In this document: positions 16,316-25,167 of the stretch, piece after piece
How the letters are laid out: every line of letters begins with the position of its first letter
How positions within the stretch are numbered: position 1 is the stretch's first letter
Position numbers and translations under genes: made by a program
Notes under the pieces: model-generated
The model's database searches: none
Seen by the model: the letters and a program-made list of their open reading frames with translations, nothing else
Told to the model about the DNA's origin: nothing
Origin: [Eubacterium] cellulosolvens LD2006
Lineage (GTDB): Bacteria > Bacillota > Clostridia > Lachnospirales > Lachnospiraceae
Assembly: GCF_000621585.1 (NCBI RefSeq)
Contig: NZ_KK211311.1
Span: forward strand, 8,426 to 72,425
Direction of reading: 5' to 3'
Length of the DNA stretch: 64,000 nucleotides

Positions 16316-16597
16316 TTATGATCTGTCGGACGGGTCGTCGGAGGAGCTGTTGTCGTCCGATTCGTTGTCCTCTTCGCGCACGCCTTTTCCGCGGACGCTT
16401 TTTGCGACAAGGGACATTCCGTACAGAAGGATCGGGACGGCGATTGTGCAGTAGACGGAGCCCATGAGAAGCGCCTGCGCGTTCGGACCGCCGATCAGGG
16501 CGAAGACGAGGGTTGAGGCGTACATGCCGACAAGCAGGATGACGCCGGCAAGGGCGGCGATTCTTCTGGCTGTCCATTTGTTTTTATTCGGATCCAT
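16316..16597 (-). CDS. Small two-helix membrane protein
   Basis: The 93-residue protein has two hydrophobic segments (about 13-35, IAALAGVILLVGMYASTLVFAL, and 43-65) and a hydrophilic, Asp/Ser-rich C-terminus. Its stop codon is only 3 bp from the repeat carrying the plus-strand terminator, so it is convergent with pfkB. It resembles small conserved membrane proteins of Lachnospiraceae, but I cannot name a family. Confidence 0.7.
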   Translation of the reverse strand: MDPNKNKWTARRIAALAGVILLVGMYASTLVFALIGGPNAQALLMGSVYCTIAVPILLYGMSLVAKSVRGKGVREEDNESDDNSSSDDPSDRS

Positions 16598-16860
16598 ATT
16601 CGTTTATATCTCCAATCTGTGTGTGATAATGTGTGAGAAGCCGCAAAGCGGACTTCGATTTATGGTGTTCTTCGGGACTACGGTGATTACAGATGAACGA
16701 AGTGTGTGTATCTCCACATCCACAATACCGCACCATGGATGTGGATAAGCCGCGTGCGGCGTTTGTTGAACGTGCATACGTTTCGTTCATTTGTATGGAA
16801 ACAGTAACAGTGTAGCACAAGCCGGGCGGCGGGAAAAGGGACAGCGTCCCGCAGGGCGAG
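16598..16860. other. Hairpin-rich intergenic region
   Basis: No gene is seen. Several short inverted pairs lie in a row: GAAGCCGC / GCGGACTTC (16636-16654), CCACATCCA / TGGATGTGG (16716-16746), GCCGC / GCGGC (16750-16761), TGAACG / CGTTCA and GGGACAGCGTCCC. The style resembles the modular hairpin repeats, but the core joint sequences are missing. Confidence 0.5.
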
Positions 16861-16997
16861 ACCTGAAATAAAAATTATGTCAGATAATTTGCGCGAAGCG
16901 GATAAAGGCGGTAAAGTATAGACACAGGAAGAAGTAGCGTGAACAAATACAGAAGACCTGTTCTGAAAGAATAAAATCGGAGAAGTGAGGACTTGTT

Positions 16998-18899
16998 ATG
17001 GAGCAGAATAAGAAGGACCCGAATCAGAATGACAACGGAAACGGCGGGAATCGGGGAGACAACAGACAGACGCTGTGGATGGTTCTCATCTGTCTGCTGG
17101 TCGTCGTCATCCTCGGCGTGGGCATCGGAAAGGTGAGAAAGCACTTCGAAAATCCGGAGTGGACCTACAATCGATTTGTCTCGATGGTTGAGAAAAAAGA
17201 AGTGAAGTCCGTAAAACTCCGCGAGGGAAAACTGCTCGTCACGACAAAAAAGGACAAGGACAAGACCTACACCGTCACGATGGTCGGCGACGAGAATGGA
17301 CTGAACAAGCTTCTCAGAGGAAAAGGAATCGACTATTCGAAGAGTCCGGCCGGAATCGGGTCGGAAATTCTCTCGGTGGTCATCAGCATTGTTCTTCCGC
17401 TGATCGTTCTGTTCATCGGAATGATGATGATCATGAAAATGATGGGAAAGGGCGGAGGTCTGATGGGCGTCGGCAAGAGCCGGGCAAAGACCTACGTGCA
17501 GAAAGAGACGGGAATCACCTTTGCCGATGTGGCCGGTGAGGAAGAGGCAAAGGATTCCCTGAAGGAAGTGGTCGATTTCCTGCACACGCCGGAAAAGTAT
17601 ACGAAGATCGGCGCGAAGCTTCCGAAGGGCGCGCTGCTCGTCGGACCGCCAGGAACCGGCAAGACGCTTCTCGCGAAGGCCGTGGCCGGCGAGGCGCAGG
17701 TGCCGTTCTTTTCTCTCTCCGGATCGGAGTTTGTGGAGATGTTTGTCGGCGTCGGCGCTTCCAGAGTCCGGGATCTCTTCGAGGAGGCGAAGAAACAGGC
17801 ACCGTGCATTATTTTTATCGACGAGATCGACGCCATCGGAAAGACCCGTGACTCGCATTACGGGGGAAACGATGAGCGCGAGCAGACGCTGAATCAGCTT
17901 CTGGCGGAGATGGACGGTTTTGACAGCGCGAAGGGGCTTCTCGTCATCGGAGCCACGAACCGTCCGGAGGTGCTGGATCCGGCGCTGCTCCGCCCGGGAC
18001 GTTTTGACCGGCGGATCATCGTCGAGCGCCCGGATCTCAAGGGGCGCACGAACATCCTGAAAGTCCACGCGGGCGATGTCCTTCTCGATGACACGGTGGA
18101 TTTAAATGAGATTGCCCTGGCGACTTCCGGAGCCTCCGGATCAGAGCTTGCGAACATGGTGAACGAGGCGGCGATCCTTGCGGTGAAAAACGGAAGACAG
18201 GCCGTCTCCCAGAAGGATCTGCAGGAGGCGGTGGAGGTCGTGCTCGTCGGACAGGAGAAGAAGGAGCGGATTCTCTCCGCCGAGGAGAGAAAAATCGTGG
18301 CCTACCACGAAGTCGGGCACGCGCTGGTGAACGCGATGCTCAAACACACGGAGCCGGTCAAGAAGATCACGATCATTCCGAGAACCATGGGAGCTCTCGG
18401 CTATGTGATGCAGGTTCCCGAGGAGGAGAAATATCTCAATTCCAGAAAGGAACTCGAGGAGATGGTGATCGGCCTTCTCGCAGGCCGTGCGGCGGAGGAA
18501 CTGGTCTTCGGCGATGTGACGACGGGCGCGTCGAACGACATCGAGAAGGCGACGAAAATCTGCCGTTCCATGATCACGGAATACGGAATGTCGGACAAGT
18601 TCGGCCTGATGAGCATGGCGCATCAGGAGGATAAATACCTGGGAGGCAAGTCCTATCTGGACTGCGGTGAGGAGACGGCGGCCGGAATCGACCGGGAGAT
18701 TATGAAGATGCTCTCCGATGCCTACGACAAGGCGAAGATTATCATCGCGGACAACCGAGACGTGCTTGAAAAGATTGCAGGCCATCTGATTCTTCAGGAG
18801 ACGATCACCGGCAGGGAATTCATGGAAATCATGCAGTCTGTGATCGACGAGCGGCAAGTGAAAACAACGGGGGTATCGGCGAGCCTGGAAGCGCAGTAG
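16998..18899 (+). CDS. ftsH: ATP-dependent zinc metalloprotease FtsH
   Basis: This is a membrane AAA protease that degrades membrane and regulatory proteins. The 633-residue protein has an Asn/Gly-rich N-terminus, a first membrane helix (about 26-46), the external domain, a second helix (about 121-146), then the AAA module with Walker A GPPGTGKT, Walker [11 protein letters not shown] and the second region of homology ending LRPGRFDRR. The zinc site HEVGH is in the M41 domain. Length is normal. Spacing to uvrC is 116 bp without a terminator, so read-through is likely. Confidence 0.98.
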   Translation: MEQNKKDPNQNDNGNGGNRGDNRQTLWMVLICLLVVVILGVGIGKVRKHFENPEWTYNRFVSMVEKKEVKSVKLREGKLLVTTKKDKDKTYTVTMVGDENGLNKLLRGKGIDYSKSPAGIGSEILSVVISIVLPLIVLFIGMMMIMKMMGKGGGLMGVGKSRAKTYVQKETGITFADVAGEEEAKDSLKEVVDFLHTPEKYTKIGAKLPKGALLVGPPGTGKTLLAKAVAGEAQVPFFSLSGSEFVEMFVGVGASRVRDLFEEAKKQAPCIIFIDEIDAIGKTRDSHYGGNDEREQTLNQLLAEMDGFDSAKGLLVIGATNRPEVLDPALLRPGRFDRRIIVERPDLKGRTNILKVHAGDVLLDDTVDLNEIALATSGASGSELANMVNEAAILAVKNGRQAVSQKDLQEAVEVVLVGQEKKERILSAEERKIVAYHEVGHALVNAMLKHTEPVKKITIIPRTMGALGYVMQVPEEEKYLNSRKELEEMVIGLLAGRAAEELVFGDVTTGASNDIEKATKICRSMITEYGMSDKFGLMSMAHQEDKYLGGKSYLDCGEETAAGIDREIMKMLSDAYDKAKIIIADNRDVLEKIAGHLILQETITGREFMEIMQSVIDERQVKTTGVSASLEAQ

Positions 18900-19015
18900 C
18901 AGCTGCGAGAGTTGAACCGTGCTTCCGAAGATCGAGAGTATTTGTCCGGGAAAAGATGGGGAGTATTGCGACTCCGGCACCGGAAGATTGTATGTAAGTA
19001 AGAGGAAATGCGAGA

Positions 19016-20875
19016 ATGGCGTTTGATATCGAAGAAGAACTGAAGAAGCTTCCCCAGAAGCCGGGCGTCTACATCATGCACGGTCTGAAGGATGAGGTCA
19101 TGTATGTGGGCAAGGCGGTGCGGCTGAGAAACCGCGTGCGGCAGTATTTTTCCAACAGCAAAAACAAGCGGCTGAAGATCTACTCGATGGTTCCGCAGGT
19201 GACGCGCTTTGAATACATCGTCACGGACTCTGAGGTGGAGGCTCTTGTGCTCGAGTGCAACCTGATCAAAGAGTACCGCCCGAAATACAACACGATGCTG
19301 ATGGACGACAAGTCCTATCCGTTCATTCAGGTGACGGTTCAGGAGGCGTTCCCGAGGGTGAACTACCAGCACCGGATGAAGAAGGACAAGGCGCAGTACT
19401 TCGGTCCCTATCCGGACGCGACGGCGGCCAGGGAGACGATTGACCTTGTGCGGAAGCTGTATCACATTCGCTCCTGCGCAAAGAAACTTCCGCAGGAGAA
19501 CGGCAAAGAGCGGCCGTGCCTGTATTATCACATCCACCAGTGCAAGGCTCCGTGTCAGGGCTGGATCTCGCAGGAGGAGTACAGGGCGGAGATTGATGAG
19601 GCGATCCGCTTCCTCGGCGGAAAAACGGACAAGGTGATCCGTGATCTTGAGGAGAAGATGATGGATGCCTCCGAAGCGCTGAAATTCGAGGAGGCAGCGG
19701 CGTTCCGGGATCTGATCCGGAGTGTGAAGAAGGTCAGTGAGCGGCAGAAGATGGCCAACGGCAGCGGAAATGATCAGGATATCCTCGCCCTGGCCGAGGA
19801 CGGCGGAGACGCAATTGTCCAGGTTTTCTTTGTCCGGGACGGAAGACTGATCGGCCGCGATCACTTCTATCTCAAAGTCGGAGACGACGAGGACAGGAGT
19901 TCCGTGATGCAGAGTTTTATTCAGCAGTTTTATTCCGGAACGCCGTTCATCCCACACGAACTGATGCTCTCGGATCCGATCCGGGACACGGACGTAATCG
20001 AGACCTGGCTTTCGGAAAAAAAGAACGACAAGAACACAAAAGTCCACATCCGCGTCCCGCAGCGCGGATCGAAGGAAAAGCTTGTCGAGCTTGCGAGAAG
20101 AAACGCGTCAATCATTCTGACGCAGGACAGAGAGCGGATTAAAAAGGATGTCGCGAAAACGGTCGGCGCCATCGGTGAGATCGGGGAGTGGCTCGGACTC
20201 GAGCCGCCGAACCGGATTGAGTCCTACGATATCTCGAACATCAGCGGATATCAGTCCGTCGGCTCCATGGTTGTCTATGAGGGAGGGCGTCCGAAGAAGG
20301 CGGACTACCGGAAGTTTCGGATCAAGACCGTCGAGGGACCGAATGACTACGCCAGCATGGAGGAAGTGCTTACCCGAAGGTTTAAGCGCGGACTCAAAGC
20401 GGATGCCGGCTTCGAGAAGCTGCCGGATCTTCTCCTCATGGACGGAGGACGCGGACAGGTGAATATCGCCCTGGAGGTACTGGACAAGCTGGGAATTCAG
20501 GTGCCGGTTGCCGGCATGGTGAAGGATGATAAACACCGGACGCGCGGTCTGTATTTCAACAATGTGGAGATTCCGATCCGCACGGACTCCGAGGGCTTTC
20601 ATCTGATCACCAGGATCCAGGATGAGACCCACCGCTTCGCGATTACGTATCACCGGCTTCTTCGAAGCAAGGAGCAGGTTCGCTCCGTGCTGGACGATAT
20701 CCCGAATATCGGAGAGCGGAGAAAAATGGACCTCATCCGAAACTTCCCGGATCTCGCGTCGATCCGCAGTGCCGATGTGGAGACGCTGGCAAAAGTGCCG
20801 AGCATGAATGAGAGAGCCGCGCGGAGCGTCTATGATTTTTTTCATGGAAAAGGAAAAGAAAGTGACACAGAATAA
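19016..20875 (+). CDS. uvrC: UvrABC excinuclease subunit C
   Basis: It makes the dual incisions in nucleotide excision repair. The 619-residue protein has the N-terminal GIY-YIG domain ([19 protein letters not shown]), the UVR motif (residues about 203-238), the RNase H-like C-terminal nuclease ([20 protein letters not shown] with its Asp, LLMDGGRGQ) and the terminal helix-hairpin-helix repeats ([31 protein letters not shown]). GAGGAAA precedes the ATG. It lies between ftsH and hprK on one strand. Confidence 0.98.
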   Translation: MAFDIEEELKKLPQKPGVYIMHGLKDEVMYVGKAVRLRNRVRQYFSNSKNKRLKIYSMVPQVTRFEYIVTDSEVEALVLECNLIKEYRPKYNTMLMDDKSYPFIQVTVQEAFPRVNYQHRMKKDKAQYFGPYPDATAARETIDLVRKLYHIRSCAKKLPQENGKERPCLYYHIHQCKAPCQGWISQEEYRAEIDEAIRFLGGKTDKVIRDLEEKMMDASEALKFEEAAAFRDLIRSVKKVSERQKMANGSGNDQDILALAEDGGDAIVQVFFVRDGRLIGRDHFYLKVGDDEDRSSVMQSFIQQFYSGTPFIPHELMLSDPIRDTDVIETWLSEKKNDKNTKVHIRVPQRGSKEKLVELARRNASIILTQDRERIKKDVAKTVGAIGEIGEWLGLEPPNRIESYDISNISGYQSVGSMVVYEGGRPKKADYRKFRIKTVEGPNDYASMEEVLTRRFKRGLKADAGFEKLPDLLLMDGGRGQVNIALEVLDKLGIQVPVAGMVKDDKHRTRGLYFNNVEIPIRTDSEGFHLITRIQDETHRFAITYHRLLRSKEQVRSVLDDIPNIGERRKMDLIRNFPDLASIRSADVETLAKVPSMNERAARSVYDFFHGKGKESDTE

Positions 20876-20891
20876 CAGGTGATGCTATAAT
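20862..20891 (+). promoter_or_regulatory. Promoter of hprK at the end of uvrC
   Basis: GTGACA (20862-20867), 18 bp, TATAAT (20886-20891), the -35 lying inside the last uvrC codons. A second candidate follows: TTGTTT (20891-20896), 18 bp, TATACT (20915-20920). Confidence 0.6.
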
Positions 20892-21041
20892 TGTTTTAGT
20901 TATTTTGCGACAGCTATACTAGTATCTTGAAATATTCGTTTGATATTCAGAAATCTCCGCAGGAAGAATGACGCGGCAGAATGAACGAAGTGCATAGCAC
21001 CGGCATCTCACATCAGCCGGTGAGTAAGGAGAACAGAAGCC

Positions 21042-21989
21042 TTGACGACACAGAAGTATATTGCACTGGAGAAACTTGAGAAGGACATGGATCTGAAGAA
21101 TCTGACGCCGGAGATCGATCTCCGTGTCAACAAGATCACGGTTCCGGAGATCAACCGGCCGGCACTTCAGCTGACCGGATATTTTGAGCACTTTGCTCAC
21201 GAGAGAGTTCAGATCATCGGGTTTGTAGAGTTTTCTTATCTGCAGCATATGGATGAGGAGACCAAGAAGAAGGCGTATGAGGAGTTTATTTCCTCCGGCG
21301 TTCCGTGCGTTATTTTCACAACGTCGATGGAGCCGAGCGGCGTCCTTCTTGAACTTGCGAGAAAATATGAGGTTCCGACCTTTGTGACAGAGAAGACGAC
21401 TTCCGCGTTCACTGCGGAGATCATCCGCTGGATGGGCGTACAGCTGGCGCCGACCATTTCCATTCACGGCGTACTCGTCGACGTATACGGTGAGGGTGTT
21501 CTGATTACGGGCGAGAGCGGAATCGGTAAATCCGAGGCGGCTCTGGAGCTGATCAAGAGAGGACATCGTCTGATTACGGACGACGTCGTACAGATCAGCA
21601 GAGTCAGCGATGTCACACTGGTGGGTACGTCGCCGGAAATCACGCGGCACTTCATCGAATTACGCGGCATCGGAATCATCGACGTAAAGACCCTGTTCGG
21701 TGTTGAGAGTGTAGAGAACACCCACTCGATCGATCTGGTCATCAAGCTGGAGGAGTGGGATAAGGACAAAGTCTACGACAGACTCGGCCTCGAGGAGGAG
21801 TACATGGAATTCCTCGGAAACAAAGTCGTTTGTCACTCCCTTCCGATCCGTCCGGGACGAAACCTTGCGGTTATCGTAGAGACTGCGGCTGTCAACCATC
21901 GTCAGAAGAAGATGGGCTACAACGCAGCGCAGGAACTTTACAAGAGAGTGCAGGAGAATCTCTCCAGAAAGCGCAAAGAAAAAGAGTGA
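21042..21989 (+). CDS. hprK: HPr kinase/phosphorylase
   Basis: It phosphorylates HPr at Ser46 and so drives CcpA-type catabolite control. The start is a TTG at 21042, after AAGGAG about 11 nt upstream; the next in-frame Met (residue 16) would cut the conserved N-terminus. Of 315 residues, the Walker A loop GESGIGKSEAALELIKRG and the following DDVV are intact, as are ELRGIGIIDV and the HPrK signature IRPGRNLAVIVETAAVNHR. It fits the carbon-metabolism genes elsewhere in the window. No lgt or ptsH neighbour is seen. Confidence 0.96.
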   Translation: MTTQKYIALEKLEKDMDLKNLTPEIDLRVNKITVPEINRPALQLTGYFEHFAHERVQIIGFVEFSYLQHMDEETKKKAYEEFISSGVPCVIFTTSMEPSGVLLELARKYEVPTFVTEKTTSAFTAEIIRWMGVQLAPTISIHGVLVDVYGEGVLITGESGIGKSEAALELIKRGHRLITDDVVQISRVSDVTLVGTSPEITRHFIELRGIGIIDVKTLFGVESVENTHSIDLVIKLEEWDKDKVYDRLGLEEEYMEFLGNKVVCHSLPIRPGRNLAVIVETAAVNHRQKKMGYNAAQELYKRVQENLSRKRKEKE

Positions 21990-21997
21990 GTGTAAAG

Positions 21998-22037
21998 AAA
22001 AGGATCAAAGATTCGGTTTGGAATCTTTGATCCTTTT
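21998..22037 (+). terminator. Terminator of hprK
   Basis: AAAAGGATCAAAGATTC pairs with GAATCTTTGATCCTTTT, a 17-bp stem ending in a T-run. It can work in both directions and also faces the minus-strand gene at 22085. Confidence 0.9.
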
Positions 22038-22084
22038 AACATTAAGGGAAAACCCATGCAAAGATGAGAATAGCGTAAATCGTA

Positions 22085-23449
22085 TTATTCAAAGAAAAAA
22101 CCGATCTGCGAGATCTGATCGGATTGTCTCTCCACGTATTCAACAATCAGATAGTCCGGATGGATTTCGTCTATAAGCCCTTTCGCGTAGTAGTTACGAT
22201 GTGTCACATAGACATCGGAGAACTGTTCCCTCAATGCAGGAATCATGGCGGACCGAAAAGAATCACCGACTAGGAAAACACTTTTTTGTTGTGTGGCATC
22301 CTTATTTACAAAGTGAGATATTCCCCAGAATTGTTCTTCTTTGTAGGCTGCCCAATCCATTGCTATGGTTCCTTCGATTTCATATTCTTTCTCATCCGTA
22401 AAAATATTTTCCAGACCGGACAATACCGTCAGATCATCGTTGACGCCTGAATTTGCATGGCTTTTCAGATCGCTTACATTCACCTTTCGCTCGGATAGCG
22501 CCGACATGGAAAGACCCCAGGAAGCAAGGATGTCGCGGACACCGATATACGCGCCCTGCTGATTCCAATGCGTATCATAGCGATAATACAGCTCAGTGGA
22601 CTGGTGACAGTCGAGCAGATCATTTTTTGGCGAGATCACATTTACTCCTTCATCCGACAGATGGCGGACCAGTCGGTCTGTTCTCGATTCCTCGGCTCTT
22701 ACATAGTTGTCCGGCATTTTTTCCCAGTAGATTCTTTCTTTGTTCGGGGCAACAAGAAGCGCGAACCCGATGCCCCGTTTCTTTGCTTCCTTTTGCGCGG
22801 ATAACGCCGCTGCTGTTATATCTTTTGTTTTCGTTTCGGAAAAACTGTTTGTGCCTTCGAAGTCGGCGATGGTATTTCCGTCGGAATCTGTTTTGTAGAA
22901 CAGCCAGTTGTCAGATCCGATGATCACCTGGGAAGACGAGCACTCTTTAAGAACGTAGTACGTTGCATGGGAGTCCAGGCGGAGAAGATAATATGCGTCA
23001 TGAGTATTCCAGCAGTCATTTAGTTTCCGAACAGCCTTGTCAGACAGCTTGCAGGCGGCGAGAAGCGGATTGTCCGGTGTACTCGACCCGTCATCTGTTC
23101 CGGTATTTGTCTGTGAGTTCTCCGAAGCACTCTTCATTTCATTCCTTTGTGTGGCGTTTGCGCGGTCTGGCTCCTCCGAGGATGCGGAAGGCTGTCGAAC
23201 GGAGGAATCGTCGGTGTCAGATGCCGTAGGGATCCCTTCTTTGTCACCCCCTGAGGTTGAAGCGGAAATGGAAGAACCGCGTTTTCCGGATGTCCGGGTA
23301 GCGGCATCTGTCTTTACCGCGAAGCGGACGCCCAGTTCATACCGGAGCGTATTCGTGAAATCCCTCCAGGAGGCGAGAGAGAGCAGAAGGAACAGGCCGG
23401 CGATTACGGCGGCGTGCCATTTGATTTTGAACTTGTTTTTTTTCTTCAT
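22085..23449 (-). CDS. AlgX-like O-acetylation protein (DHHW/SGNH-like)
   Basis: This is an extracytoplasmic membrane-anchored protein of 454 residues that, with an MBOAT partner, is expected to O-acetylate a surface polysaccharide. The start is the ATG at 23449, with GGGGTG 6 nt upstream. A membrane anchor (about 11-28) is followed by a Ser/Thr-rich spacer, then an AlgX/DHHW domain with IIGSDNWLFYK, the catalytic-type YDTHWNQQGAY motif and LVGDSFRSAMIP holding the nucleophile serine. The MBOAT gene lies 129 bp upstream on the same strand. The polymer target is not known. Confidence 0.82.
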   Translation of the reverse strand: MKKKNKFKIKWHAAVIAGLFLLLSLASWRDFTNTLRYELGVRFAVKTDAATRTSGKRGSSISASTSGGDKEGIPTASDTDDSSVRQPSASSEEPDRANATQRNEMKSASENSQTNTGTDDGSSTPDNPLLAACKLSDKAVRKLNDCWNTHDAYYLLRLDSHATYYVLKECSSSQVIIGSDNWLFYKTDSDGNTIADFEGTNSFSETKTKDITAAALSAQKEAKKRGIGFALLVAPNKERIYWEKMPDNYVRAEESRTDRLVRHLSDEGVNVISPKNDLLDCHQSTELYYRYDTHWNQQGAYIGVRDILASWGLSMSALSERKVNVSDLKSHANSGVNDDLTVLSGLENIFTDEKEYEIEGTIAMDWAAYKEEQFWGISHFVNKDATQQKSVFLVGDSFRSAMIPALREQFSDVYVTHRNYYAKGLIDEIHPDYLIVEYVERQSDQISQIGFFFE

Positions 23450-23578
23450 GAAGATCACCCCTCGAGTGTATAGAAACGATAGAAAGAAGCAGGTAGAGAA
23501 AACGGTATTACATATGGAGGTCAGCGTGTCGCGTGTTTCCTGAATCCATGATAAGAGATACTTATTCGTCCGTGTTCA

Positions 23579-24937
23579 TCAGAATTTTCCGTATATGTAC
23601 GGGGCGTAGGCGGAACCGAGTGCGCTGCACAGCGCGCAGAACACGAGTGCGATCAGTACCATCCCCTTTACAAAGGAAAAGAAGCGGTTGCTGTCGAATT
23701 TACGGAAAATTCTGTCTAACGGAAAACAGAGAAGAATTGCAGCGAGGATCAGCGGGAGAAAGCGCAGGGCTTTTTCCTCGGGCAGGAAGCTGCCCGCGCC
23801 GAACATGCCGGCGATGTAACGGCCGGCTGTGGAGAGACTGTCTGCGCGGAAAGGCACCCAGAGCAGATTTACAAAGAACAGGGTGTAGATCCGGCTGTGA
23901 ATGTTCGGCGTGAGGTATTTTTCGAAAACAAGCAGTACAAAATACCCGAGTCCCCAGACGATGAACGACCAGTCGGCTCCGTGCCAGAATCCGGTCAGCA
24001 GCCATACGACGAGCATATTGGCGATGTGACGGCGTTTCGGACAGCGGTTGCCGCCCAGCGGAATGTAGACATAATCCCTGAACCACTGTGTCAGGGAGAT
24101 GTGCCAGCGTTTCCAGAAATCGGAGATGCTTACAGCCTGATAGGGCTTGGCGAAGTTTTCTCGGATCCGAAAGCCGAGCAGTTCGCCGATGCCGACGGCC
24201 ATGTCCGAGTAACCGGAAAAATCAAAATACAGCTGGAGCGAAAAAGTTACAGAAGCGATCCATAAACCCGGACAGGAAAAGCTGTTTCCGCCCGCTACAC
24301 CATCGTAATAATAGTTGACCAGAAGGGAGAGCTTGTTCGCGATCAGCGTCTTTTTACAGAGGCCGATGGAGATCCGTTCGATCGCCGCTGTGTAGTCCGC
24401 GGGAATGAAGGGATTGCGCAGCCCATCCTCGAATTCTTTATAACGGATGATCGGGCCGGAAGTCACGGTAGGGAAAAAACAGAGGTACAGCCAGGTGTTC
24501 AATGGTGAAGGCACTTCTTTCAGAAGTCCCCTGTAAAGATCCGACAAAAGAGAAACCGCCTCGAACGTGAGGAATGAAATGCCGGTCGGAACGATAAGGG
24601 ACGGTGCGGCCAGATGAAAACCGGTCACGGAATTGATCGTCCTGATTGCGAACAGTGTGTATTTGCAAAAAAGCAATGGGGTAATCGTCAGCAGAACGGA
24701 AAGCGCGAAGATATATCGCTTTCCGGTTTTGGAAATCAGGAAAGCGAGAAAAGACACCGCGAGGGAGAAGGCGCAGAGAAGCAGAAAGGAGCCGGCTCCT
24801 CCCCAGATGAGAAAAAGTGTATTCGCGAAAAAAAGCAAAGCCTTTCTGGCAGTTGCCTTCTGAGTTTTAAAGCATTGATAGATGAGCGCAAAGAAAGGCA
24901 GTGTTCCAATGAGGAATATATCCGACGTGAATGACAT
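23579..24937 (-). CDS. MBOAT family O-acyltransferase (AlgI/DltB-like)
   Basis: This multi-pass membrane enzyme moves acyl groups across the membrane for transfer to a glycan. The 452-residue protein has about ten hydrophobic segments and the AlgI hallmarks YFDFSGYSDMAVGIGELLGF, FWKRWHISLTQWFRDYVYIPLG and the conserved histidine motif TGFWHGADWSFIVWG. No dltA, dltC or dltD is present, and the downstream gene encodes an AlgX-like protein, so polysaccharide acetylation is more likely than teichoic acid alanylation. The RBS is GAGGACAGG, just before the ATG. Confidence 0.92.
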   Translation of the reverse strand: MSFTSDIFLIGTLPFFALIYQCFKTQKATARKALLFFANTLFLIWGGAGSFLLLCAFSLAVSFLAFLISKTGKRYIFALSVLLTITPLLFCKYTLFAIRTINSVTGFHLAAPSLIVPTGISFLTFEAVSLLSDLYRGLLKEVPSPLNTWLYLCFFPTVTSGPIIRYKEFEDGLRNPFIPADYTAAIERISIGLCKKTLIANKLSLLVNYYYDGVAGGNSFSCPGLWIASVTFSLQLYFDFSGYSDMAVGIGELLGFRIRENFAKPYQAVSISDFWKRWHISLTQWFRDYVYIPLGGNRCPKRRHIANMLVVWLLTGFWHGADWSFIVWGLGYFVLLVFEKYLTPNIHSRIYTLFFVNLLWVPFRADSLSTAGRYIAGMFGAGSFLPEEKALRFLPLILAAILLCFPLDRIFRKFDSNRFFSFVKGMVLIALVFCALCSALGSAYAPYIYGKF

Positions 24938-25113
24938 AAAACCTGTCCTCGTTTCTTATAAGATCTTCTATTGGTTTAAAACGTTGACAAATATTATAAC
25001 ATTCCGGCGTTTTGAAATATATCAAAAGAATTGCAAAAGGTATTGCCGGTTTTGTCGGGGGATGTCGCAGCGTTTGCGCCGCAGGAACTGTCCCGGAGCA
25101 ATTTCTATGAGAC

Positions 25114-25158
25114 AAAAAACTGCTGCGCAAAAAGCGGGGATCACTTTGCGCAGCAGTT
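25114..25158 (-). terminator. Terminator of the PBP gene
   Basis: On the minus strand, AACTGCTGCGCAAAG pairs with TTTGCGCAGCAGTTT and runs into TTTTT. It lies 10 bp after the PBP stop codon. The gap 24938-25113 upstream of the MBOAT gene shows an AT-rich stretch with a minus-strand TATAAT but no clear -35. Confidence 0.88.
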
Positions 25159-25167
25159 ACAGGAATT

